Assembly: GCA_038501625.1 (NCBI GenBank)
Contig: JAZAYU010000257.1
Coordinates: forward strand, 558,001-622,000
Direction of reading: 5' to 3'
Origin: Corbicula japonica
Taxonomy: Eukaryota > Mollusca > Bivalvia > Venerida > Cyrenidae
Length of the DNA: 64,000 bases
The notes below the pieces were generated by a model that saw only the letters and a program-made list of their open reading frames with translations, made no database searches and was not told the origin of the DNA. A program made the position numbers and the translations under genes. Positions 37,301 through 46,475 of the stretch are shown here, piece by piece; position 1 is the stretch's first letter; each line of letters starts with the position of its first letter.

Positions 37301-39248
37301 GAAAATTTACTATATTAAAATTAAAATAATCTCTTTTATCATAAATTTTAGTAGTGACGTAACCATTTTCGATGGATAGATTTAAATCAAGGAAGTTTGC
37401 TTGCTTTTCTGAAGTGTTCGCTTTGTTAAGCTGTAGTTCTTTAGGATAAATCTTATTAACCAGTGATGGAAAATGGTTATTATCTATATTTAATAAATCA
37501 TCAAGGTACCTCGAGGTGTTGTTAAAAGCTGTAATAATATCATCTTGATGTTCGGTAGAAAGAGATAACATGAAATCTCTTTCATAACAGTATAAAAACA
37601 GATCAGCAACAAGGGGTAATAATACTTCTTAGAATTTTTCAAATTTTGTGACAACAAACGTTGGTCTCCCCATGACATATTTCTTCCATTTCGTGTTGAA
37701 GCACCGAAAACACGCAAGAACGACAAATAAAAGCGCCGGTACGACAAAATTTAATAATGGATTTGTCGTTCTAGCGGTGGGGCCAGACAACTATGAATTT
37801 GACGTGTTTGTATATCTGCGAGGCGCCAACACGTCAGAAAGAATACAAATCTTGATTTAACATGTGTGCACCCCGCCATTCCTCCAAAAGCAACTACATG
37901 ACAACACACAATAACGAGTTTCTTTCAGTAGTTGAAAGACGATTGCGTTAGCTTCCGTTTTACAAGGTTGTAAATTGTATGTGTTCACCGTGTGCATGAC
38001 ACAATTGAATTGGCAAACTCAGTCGTTGAACGATGTTGGTTCAAAAGTATTATTTTAGAAAATCTCTCCTTTTCCAAATGATTACACAGTTTGCTTTTAC
38101 TTAAAACACAAAATAGACGTCAATTAGGAATTATGGTCATGTGAAATTCTTAATTATGTGATATCGGAAACTATCGCAATCGTCTTTCCGTAACCTATAT
38201 TGCCAAGTTTACCGAAGCAACCTTTTCATTTATGTATTTTTCTCTGTTTTTTGTTTGCTTTTTAGAGGGCGAGGGATTGGGTTCTGTATGTTGGCCCGGT
38301 TAACTCATTAAGCAGAGCGCTCAGATTAATGTTGCAATTCGCTCTCACTGTAGCGCTTCGATTCACTGACTAATTAATATCTAACAAAGCAGGACCACAA
38401 CAACGCTTATAATAATTTCAGTATATTTGTTTTCAGAAAAAGAAGTTTATCTTACATATACCATTGCACTAGCGATAACATCATTCGTGCTTTTAGCCAT
38501 TTTTATAGCACTGGTAGTACTGGTGGTGTTACCAGTAAAAATGCACAGAAGTGGGAAACATTCTGGAAACCACAAGTGAGTATCCTTTCTGGAATCAAGA
38601 GAGAGAAAATGAATTTATGCTAGTTATTCCAGATTTTCAAGACAAAACTTCGAGAAGCAAAATAGAGGTTTACGATTTTAAAGCTGTTGTTATTTGGAGA
38701 TCTTGCTATTATTATTTATTTTGGTGTACAAATAAATGTATTTAATTTGTCAGAAGCTCGTGTTATAGTTATAATTACAGGTTACACATTTTCACGTACA
38801 ATCAATGCATTTTGCAGAGAAAAAGCGATCATAGTTATGCCCCATTATATACCCGAATTAATGTAAGGTTGTTCTACTGAACAAAGATTGAGAGATCTCA
38901 ATAAAAATATGTCGGTTTATCTATTTGAGACAATAATCATACTAATCATACTTATTTAATTAATATAAAACCCGCAAAATACTGATACCGAAATGTGTTA
39001 ATTATTTCAGTGGTAAGAGTTCAGAATTATCGCCTTTCATTGACAAATCTTCGACGATCGCTTCGTCAGCTATTTCAACGTCTTTTGCCACTGACGTCAA
39101 CGAAACTAGAAGTACAATCAAAGATAATGAACCACAACAAGGGGCGACAAGTAATGATCACAGTGCTGAGGATTATGGAGCAAAGAAGCTGAAGGGTGTA
39201 AATCCAACATCTGACCATGAAGATTGTACTCCAAAAGTTTATTGTTAA
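34399..39248 (+). CDS. Predicted type I membrane protein with eight-Cys ectodomain (TNFR-like?), 3 exons
   Basis: Exons 34,399-34,753, 38,437-38,575 and 39,011-39,248 join in frame (phases 1 and 2; GT-AG at both introns) to give 243 residues. The ATG at 34,399 has A at -3 and G at +4; in-frame ATGs at 34,477 and 34,531 are alternatives. A hydrophobic segment (MILFLTFITCTDG, residues 45-57) fits a signal or anchor. Eight cysteines at 69, 74, 82, 92, 95, 104, 113 and 117 have spacing x4, x7, x9, x2, x8, x8, x3; the last part resembles small TNF-receptor CRDs such as BCMA. A strong transmembrane helix (about 128-150) fills exon 2, followed by basic residues and a 90-residue Ser/Thr-rich tail ending KVYC, with no death domain. 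Intron 1 (3.7 kb) contains an RT element. Receptor identity is inference; the gene model is stronger. Confidence 0.7.
34988..35125. repeat. Weak tRNA-like SINE remnant
   Basis: CACGGGTCCGAATCCCAGC at about 35,085-35,103 resembles a tRNA B box, with GGCTTACCGAATCGGCCAGG upstream. It lies in intron 1 of the membrane-protein gene. No cloverleaf can be drawn; a decayed SINE head is one reading. Confidence 0.25.
36290..37618 (-). mobile_element. RT element, best copy (copy 3), 5'-truncated
   Basis: Longest copy of the family. The 3' end at left starts at GCATATCAGGAATCGCCAC, then a (GA)-rich tract and the conserved 3' untranslated segment. Coding runs 37,618-36,798. The right end stops abruptly within the RT domain, at LVADLFLYCYERDF. 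It is inserted in intron 1 of the membrane-protein gene, on the opposite strand. Copies at 7,085, 29,350 and 53,795 share the 3' end and differ in 5' length, as expected for target-primed reverse transcription. Confidence 0.75.
36798..37618 (-). pseudogene. Reverse transcriptase C-terminal half
   Basis: This encodes the palm and C-terminal part of a reverse transcriptase. LVADLFLYCYERDF (about 37,616-37,575) is followed by SRYLDDLL, with the catalytic Asp pair, LQLNKANTSEKQANFLDL, KIYDKRDYFNFNIVNFPFLD, YGVYISQLVRF and KLLKQGYRYHKLRKTFCKFY, ending EFMKVYGEIFS. The open frame is intact for 258 codons, unlike the other copies. This RT type is frequent in cnidarian and mollusc genomes. Whether it is Penelope-like is not settled here: no GIY-YIG domain is seen and the C-terminus ends with a plain NPSTV...F tail. 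Confidence 0.7.
38290..38362 (+). repeat. tRNA-derived SINE head, possible
   Basis: GGCCCGGTTAACTCATTAAG then CAGAGCGCTC looks like the 5' half of a tRNA with an A box. A B box is not clear (GCTTCGATTCACTG at about 38,355 is a candidate). In intron 1. Low confidence. Confidence 0.3.
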
Positions 39249-39357
39249 ACTTGTTTAGACTAACTGTCGCTGTAGAAAAAAGATGGCATGGCTGACAATA
39301 TCCAGTTAAAAAGAGCTGTCAGAGGAGACAGCGTGCTCGACTATTCGATTCATTTGA

Positions 39358-39363
39358 AATAAA
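39358..39363 (+). terminator. Polyadenylation signal candidate
   Basis: AATAAA 110 bases after the stop codon of the membrane-protein gene. Position and strand fit; no other evidence. Confidence 0.45.
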
Positions 39364-39559
39364 TGCAATTTATAGATTAAATGAACAAAACAAATATAGC
39401 CAAACATTTATGTGCAAACAGGAATAATGTTAAGAAGTAAGTGGTAAGGGAGGCAATTGAAATAATTCCTTAATGTACCTTAAATAGTGAATTGAAAAGG
39501 TTAATAACTATGAAATATTTTTGAAGAGTTGGAAAACGTGTTAGTAATATATGCTTAAT

Positions 39560-40612
39560 GCAAAATTTAAGTGAAAAAGGGGGCAAAAGTTGAAAATATT
39601 GAAAGCAGGGTTATGGGTGTCATTGGGTATGATGTAGATTTATTGGAAGCAGGGATATGTGTGTCATTGGGTATGATGTAGATTTTGATGGTGAATACAT
39701 ATTTCAAGTTTCAAGGCAATATCTCAAGTAGTTGTAAAGTTATGGGCAAAATGCATATTTTGCTTAACACAAAATATAAGAAAAAAGAGGCATAACTTGA
39801 AATATATTGGTAGCAGAGTTATGGGTGTTGTTGATAATGACCTAGATTTTGATGGTGAATATATTTTCCAGGTTTCAAGGTAATAGCTCAAGAAGTTTTA
39901 AAGTTAAGGGCCAAGTGTATATTTTGCTTAACACAAAATTTAAGTGAAAAAGCGGCATAATTTGAAAAATATTAGAAGCAGGGTTATGGGTCTTGTTGGT
40001 TCTGATGTAGATTTTGATGGTGAAAATATATTTCAAGTTTCAAGGCAATATCTCAAGAAGTTTTAACGTTATGGGCAAAATGCATTATTGTTTAACACAA
40101 AATATAAGAAAAAAGGGGCATAACTTGAAATATATTGACAGCAGAGTCATGGGTCTTGTTGGTAATGATGTAGAATTTGATTGTGAATATAATTATATTC
40201 CAAGTTTTAAGTTGATATCTCAAGTGGTTTATAAGTTATGGACCAAAGTGCATATTTTTCTTAACGCAAAATTCGTGAAAAAAAGGGGCATAACTTGAAA
40301 AATATTTGTAGCAGAGTTATGGGTGTTGTTGATAATGACCTAGATTTTGATGGTGAATATTTTTTCCAGGTTTCAAGGTGATAGCTAAAGTAGTTTTTAA
40401 GTTAAGGGCCAAGTGTATATTTTGCTTAACGCAAAATTTAATGAAAAAGGGGCATAATTTGAAAAATATTGGAAGCAGGGTTATGGGTCTTGTTGATTAT
40501 GATGTAGAATTTGATGGTGAATATATATTGTGCGCCTCTTACTCTGTATTGAGGGGAAGTTATCGTCCAAAATATGTATGCCTCGGGGGAGGTTTTTTAT
40601 GTTCCAAATAGT
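39560..40612. repeat. About 165-bp tandem array
   Basis: Roughly six imperfect units. Starts of the GGGGCATAA-like motif are near 39,581, 39,787, 39,952, 40,115, 40,285 and 40,448, so the period is about 163-170 bp after a longer first unit. Each contains ATTTTGATGGTGAATA and AGTTATGGGTGTTG-like cores. It ends in a unique tail with GCCTCGGGGGAGG at about 40,580. It lies 3' of the membrane-protein gene. In style it matches the arrays at 26,145 and 45,973, but the sequences are different. Confidence 0.8.
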
Positions 40613-40789
40613 ATTTAGGATTTTCAATTAAAATTACTTTTTAATGTATTTATAAAAAGATATTTGTGAATAAAGAAACAATTTCAAAGAAAAGTGTTGG
40701 TTTATGTTTTTCAAACTCTGTAAGCAATGATACATGTTTATAATGCAAGACCATTTATAATTTAAGATTGTTTATCGTGTAAGACTGGT

Positions 40790-41078
40790 ATATGGTTAAA
40801 GTGTTAATCATGCAAGAGTGTTGATCATGTAAAAATGTTAAACATGTAAGAGTGATATATTGCAAGTGTTCATCATGTAAGCGAGTGTTTATCATGTAAG
40901 ACTAATATATATTGTAAGAGTGGTTATCATGTAAGACTAATATATATTGTAAGAGTGTTTATCGTCTAAAAGTGTTTATCATGTAACAATGTTGATCTTG
41001 TTAGTCTGATCTATTGTTCAAATGTTTATCATGCAAGAGTGCAGATCATGTAGGAGTGTTGGCCTTATAAGAGTGTGA
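40790..41078. repeat. 17-bp minisatellite, degenerate array
   Basis: Diverged copies of the ATCATGTAAGAGTGTTG unit, paralogous to the array at 1-445. Spacing is irregular and many units are mutated, so this copy is the older-looking of the two. Confidence 0.8.
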
Positions 41079-41688
41079 ATTGAAACACCTTTACCGACTG
41101 CGCTAAGCGGGCGTCTTGCCTTTTGCCGTTTAAAAATAGTTATTTACATTTATATCGATTTACAAGTAGATCGTAAAGTTAAAAAAACCGACTACTGGGC
41201 CAAATGCATGAGTGCAAGGTCAATATAATAAATTTTAAATAAGTTTATAAATAAATACGTTCAAAGAACAAAACAGAACACGGTTATATTTACACCGTGA
41301 CACATTTTCACCTGATGTTTTTCATTTCAATATATTTCGTGATAATGTGTCATATTTGTCCAAGTTCTAAGTCTGACAGATGACGGTCACTTCTGTACAT
41401 AACGACTACACTTACAAATACGTATTTGAGCTTTACGCAGTTTATCATTTATGAGCTTATTACAAAGTCCTATGTATAAAACCAATTGGCAAGCTCCTCA
41501 ATTGTAAAACATTCTGATTCTGTAATAATTAAATAGATGAAAAGGAACTTTGAAAGCCACCGACCAATATCAAAATATAATTCAGACTCGGTTTGATTGG
41601 GCCTATTCATGATCAGTAATGGATAGGTAATCAGTTCCTTTCTGAATGTAATTTCATTTCTAATACGTTTTTTTGTCTTGGAAGAGTA

Positions 41689-42247
41689 CACTTAACAACT
41701 TTTCTAAGTATACACCTTCGTACTGGGGAATTACTGGCTTGATAATTGAGCAATTGCTCTAAAACTTTCAATAAAAAGGCAATAAATACTAACTGATTTA
41801 TTAGAAAAATTGGTCGAATTTAACAGGCGTATTGGAAAACTAAAAGATAGACGACTACATTTTATGCATTCAAACTGATTTGCTCAAAGAGTGGGTTGGA
41901 CTATAAACAGTTATAAAACATTAAGATTAGAATAAAATGAATTTAATTTAACAGAAATAGAAGAATAGCATATTTCTAGGTTCCAAATGTTCATTTATAT
42001 GAACGCGTAATTCGCTTATTAAGTTGAACATACTCTTTTTTAACTGATTTTGTGAATTTGTATTCTGTGTGTGTCAGTATTCCAAATGATTTTGAGCAGC
42101 CAGTTGTCTGTCATTTTGAATGAAGTTTTACTAATACATCAGTTAGTATTCATTGCATGGTTTATTAAAAGTTTTAGGGGAATAGCCCAAATATTAAGCC
42201 AGTTATGTCCCAGTACGAAGGTGTATACTTAGAAAAGTTGTTAAGTG
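41689..42247. mobile_element. TA-flanked miniature inverted-repeat element, 559 bp
   Basis: Terminal inverted repeats begin CACTTAACAACTTTTCTAAG. They are perfect for about 39 bp and continue imperfectly to about 95 bp. It is flanked by TA (41,687-41,688 and 42,248-42,249). Block A has no such insert at the equivalent point (about 1,900). TA duplication suggests mobilisation by a Tc1/mariner-type transposase. No coding. Confidence 0.85.
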
Positions 42248-42299
42248 TATGCCATCATTTCGGCCCAAACACAGATATGTGTCAGAAATTCAAGTTCTT

Positions 42300-43825
42300 G
42301 TTTTTATGAAGCAGTAAATAAAAAAAAAACGTAAAAAGATGGAGGTCTTCCCTTCACAATTAGAAAACACAGGGAAAATAGAATTTTGAACAGAAAATTT
42401 CCCCTCACTGGCAGCCACTGCAAATTAACTTATGAATTTCAGTAGGATGACGATAATGAGCATGGGTAACAACTCTTGCTGCTTAGTTTTGAACTTTTGA
42501 ATTCTATTAACGAGACAGGCAGGGGCATATATAAATGGTCCCTTCCCGAATCCATTGCAAAAGTCCAGATGTGAATGTATCAGACCATGAACGAGTATTT
42601 CTTCAGATTTCTGAGTAGGATATTTTCTGATTGTCTTTAGATTTCTTAGTTGTATATTTGCTATTTGACATTATCTGGTAATATGCTTATCAAAACTCAG
42701 AGTCATCTGTACTCCCAAATCTCGAACAGTATCAACACAATTGACGTCGATCCCAGCAACGTTAACACCGGTTATGTTCAACTTGGACAGTTGTTGCCGT
42801 GTCCCATAGACAATTATTTCTGTTTTACTGTTATTCATTTTTAGTTTGAACCCATTCATCCAAAGAACAATATCATTAAGGCAGTCGTTGAGTTGTTGCA
42901 GAACGACTGCTTCACTTTCAGTTTCACCAGGTCTAAATTTAAAGGCAACTTTATGGTCGTCCGCGTATCCATATAGATCTGCTGGATACTTCTGAACTAC
43001 TTTATTAAGGGCAGCTATATATAGGGTAAACAGTACCAGGCCAGCACAAGAGCCCTGAGGGACACCGAATCTCAATGGTTCTGCATCCGATGCTGACCGC
43101 TTAATGACAACTTTCACTGTTCTGTTTTTTTTAAATACGACTCAATCCATTTCAATGGAATGCCTTGCATTAGAAAGTAATCATGTAAAATTTTAAGCAG
43201 TGTTGGGACATCAATGGTATCAAATGCGGCACTAAGGTCAATCATAACAACAATGGATGCACGGCGCTTATCAGTTGTGTCTAAAAGGTCACTGTACATT
43301 TTCATCATAGTGGTTTCAACACTGTGAAATTTACGATATGCACTTTGGTAAGATGGTAGTAAATTGTTGGATTCAATATGACAAGAAATCTGCTTCATTG
43401 CCGCTTTTTCAAGGATCTTTGACAGAAAAGTAAGATTGGACACAGGCCGGTAGTTCTTTAATTCAAGAGGGGTAGGCCCTTCTTTTTCAACAGAGGCTTG
43501 ATAATGGCACTCTTCCATTCCTCCGGAAACACGCCAGATGATAACGACCGATTGACAATTTTAGTTATTAATGGTGATAATTTTGACAAGTGATCTTTGA
43601 GCTTTGGTGTAGGCAAAATATCCAGTTCACATGTTGTTGACTTTGAATCTTTCACAATTTTAGTTATGTTATTCTCACATAGTGGCTGGAATTCTGTAAA
43701 AACATGGTCACACGATCTTACATTTGTGAATGTAACATTTATTGACATCTGACTGTCCATATTGTCCAATTCATCGCGATTTTTTGTAATTTTGTCATTG
43801 AAGTACCTTAAGAAATCATTTGCTA
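42300..43825 (-). pseudogene. CR1-like LINE reverse transcriptase fragment
   Basis: 5'-truncated non-LTR element on the minus strand. In order: TPKLKDHLSKLSPLITKIVN, NYRPVSNLTFLSKILEKAA, MIDLSAAFDTIDV, GVPQGSCAGLVLFTLYI and the catalytic YADD (about 42,968-42,957), then SKTEIIVYG. After a frame change near 42,670 come QLRNLKTIRKYPTQKSEEI and LQWLPVRGNFLFKI near 42,400. Frame breaks coincide with T runs at 43,483-43,487 and 43,125-43,132. The endonuclease is missing. The right end lies at about 43,825, where the sequence passes into block B anchor DNA. The clade (CR1/Rex1-like) is from motif style. Confidence 0.8.
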
Positions 43826-44050
43826 GAAATGTCATATTTTTCCAAGAGACTAATTAAACGGGTTCACTTGTCTAGATGCGTTGTTTGAATTTTATAGAGG
43901 GTTTATTAACATTTATCTCGAGTGCTTATGTAACCGCTCGGGACATTTTTGTGGAATAGCATCTTCTCACTTCTCAGAGTCTAGCAGTCCCTGACGTATC
44001 AACATAGTTATGACCGAGAGTCTTGTTGCAAATAAATTGAAGAGTGTAGT

Positions 44051-44089
44051 TGGCAGGCAGGCAGGCAGGCAGGCAGACAGACAGACAGC
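44051..44089. repeat. (GGCA)n/(GACA)n microsatellite
   Basis: About six GGCA then four GACA units. It sits at the position where block A has the 3.3-kb insert bounded by (GA)n. Confidence 0.95.
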
Positions 44090-44696
44090 TTTTGGACTGA
44101 ATCTAACATAAATCGATTTCATCGTCCTAGATTATGTGACAAGTTATTTGAAATAGACATTGATATAAGAATTAAACTAGACTGGTGCCCCCACTTCTAC
44201 AACAACAATTGTAACAAAGGACCATTACTCTGGTTGAAACGGTCGCAGGAAATGGTCGCAGGAAAATATCCTTTCTTTGCGATCATCTACAGATCCTGCT
44301 TGATCATCTGTGCAAGTTTAAGAGAAATCTGCCCGATAGTTAATAAGGAGTTGATGCCACAAGATTTGGGGGACGGACGGACGAGAGCAACTATGTATGC
44401 CTCCTTTTTCGTGGGTCATAAAAACTGACACTTTCATTATGATAGTTTATGTTCGTTACCGAGGAAAATGTATGTCTGACTTTAACATAACAAAATGAAC
44501 TTAGAAAATCTTGTTAAGTTTTTGTTGAAAATATTTACTACAAATTTTGATTTTAGTTAGATTTTGACTTGCAACCAAAAAGTCAAACACGATACGCGGC
44601 GACTGGTATTTTCGTTGAAAAGTAGCAATATATTGAAATAACGTTGTTCATTGTTAATCACGCCTTCATGTTGCTTTACTTAAGCCACACCTTTTG

Positions 44697-44903
44697 TTAT
44701 TGTTTCAGCATCCGCAAGGTGAATGAACCAAGAGCGACAAAAGTTTGATTGACTGCAAAATCAATTAGGAAATAAAATACACCGTCTTTTGATTGGGGCG
44801 GTAGTTCTAACAGCCGTCGCATGACACACATATGGTCGGCGTCTTGTGAAGTGCTGCAGTGCAACAGGTGTTTACGGAGGTTGCTCGCTGAGTCGACATC
44901 TAA
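44697..44903 (-). other. Exon-like open frame, unknown
   Basis: After a TTTCGATTTCAG acceptor-like site, 68 codons read from LDVDSASNLRKHLLHC through LLELPPQSKDGVFYF to FTLRMLKQ and a stop. It is present in block B but not at the paralogous place in block A (about 6,900). Function not recognised. It may be the last exon of a captured gene fragment, or chance. Confidence 0.3.
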
Positions 44904-45235
44904 CTGAAATCGAAATTTGTAGTAAACGACAAAGAGTTTGTCCTCATTTTGCCATACAATGATCACGTTTTGACGATGAGTTCACTCTTTTCAGAATTTA
45001 AAATAGTACATAACGACGAGAACAAGTGCACGCAATCCAATTGGGTGTCCAATATTCTACGATACTGAGAGTTTTAATTAATACAAAGAAAGCACCGAGT
45101 GTTTCGAAATTTGCAATATCAAACTCCAGAAGTTAATTGGCTATAGTTGATTTGAGGGCAAAATTCCGTCTCTGGTTGTGGTTTAAGGAACAGTAAATTG
45201 ACTGCAAATCCATGTCCATGCCGATTTTTCTGCTA

Positions 45236-45457
45236 CACTGTAAAAAGTCCCCGTATTTTTTACGGACAAAACCGTCGGTTTCATGACGGTACCGAGACCG
45301 TTAATGGCGTACGGGTTTTACGCCGTAATACAGCGTTGCATTTCGGTGCAAACCGTATAAAAAATTACGGTCAATGCCCGTATTATTACGGGGCTGGGCC
45401 TGGCAACCAGCTGCAATGACTTTTACCGTAAAATTTTACGGGAATTTTTTTACAGTG
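45236..45457. mobile_element. TA-flanked 222-bp miniature element rich in TTACGG
   Basis: Ends CACTGTAAAAA / TTTTTACAGTG are inverted repeats inside TA (45,234-45,235 and 45,458-45,459). The interior is densely packed with TTACGG and CCGTAA in both orientations, giving nested small stems such as CGTACGGGTTTTACG. No coding. Confidence 0.8.
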
Positions 45458-45972
45458 TAACTGGACGCCTACGCTGCCTAAAGCGCTTTCTTGAGTGAAC
45501 TGTTCATTGTCAGAACTCAAACTCTATTTCGATGTTCATCATTGATTATTTTATTACAATATATCCCTGAAAGAAACATGGTTCGATTCCATTAAAACAT
45601 TTACAGTTATTACACAATTTAGCAAATTTAGAACAGTATTTTGTTAATGTATTATTAAGAAATTAGCCGACCGCGCCAGGTTTGAATAGGTCTATGAGGC
45701 TGTTTTGTCTGTATATGTCTTTCTCTGATTTGCATATTTCACTTTTTACGATGACAGTAATCTAAGCTACAAGTTTAGTGGCACTCAATATTTACACGAG
45801 TAAACATTTAGTATCACAAACGATGGTGTGCATACATAAAGGCGATCATGGAACCTTCAAACTTCTTCGGTTGGTCACATCGCAATATCTTCACTATCAA
45901 CTCAAGTTTAGGTCTGTCTCAATACATAGATAAATATGGAACATCAAACGGAAATACTAACTAGAGCATGTA

Positions 45973-46475
45973 CAAAATTGGGCATAACTCCATCGACCTA
46001 AAGAACCTGGCATTATCACGAGCGTGTTGTCAAGGGCAATATGATTTGAAAGTTTGATGAAGAAATATTAAGAAATGACAAAGTTATACTCAACATAAGA
46101 TTTTCTTGTCAAAATCCATTTACATAAAGGGGCATAACTTCATCAAATGTGACCTGGACCTAAAATATTTAGCATCATCACGAGCGTGTTGTCATAAGCA
46201 ACAGAATTTGAAAGTTTGATGAAAGAATATTAAGAAAAAGCAAAGTTATAGCCAGGGTTAAGTTTTTGTGTAAAAATCCAAGTACAAAAAGGAGCATAAC
46301 TCAATCAAATGTGTCTTTCACCTAAAGAATTTGGTATCATCACGAATGTGTTGTCATAAGCAATATAATTTGAAAGTTTCATGAAGAAATATTAATAAGT
46401 GGGAATGTTATAGCCAACGGACGGACAACGCGAACCCTATGTATCGCCTTTTCTTCGAAAGGGCGACATAAAAAG
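45973..46475. repeat. About 155-bp tandem array
   Basis: Three units with starts of GGGCATAACT-like motifs near 45,979, 46,130 and 46,291. Shared cores are ATCACGAGCGTGTTGTCA and TTTGAAAGTTTGATGAA. It ends with ACGGACGGACAACGCGAACC and CGCCTTTTCTTCGAAAGGGC. Inserted in block B relative to block A. Confidence 0.8.

Noticed and set aside
38995..39192. 65-codon frame starting upstream of the third exon
   Set aside because: It reads exon 3 in the wrong frame; the spliced frame starting at 39,011 is phase-compatible with exon 2.
40790..41078. Possible CRISPR-like or regularly spaced array
   Set aside because: Units are contiguous, irregular minisatellite copies without spacers; paralogous to the clear minisatellite at 1-445.
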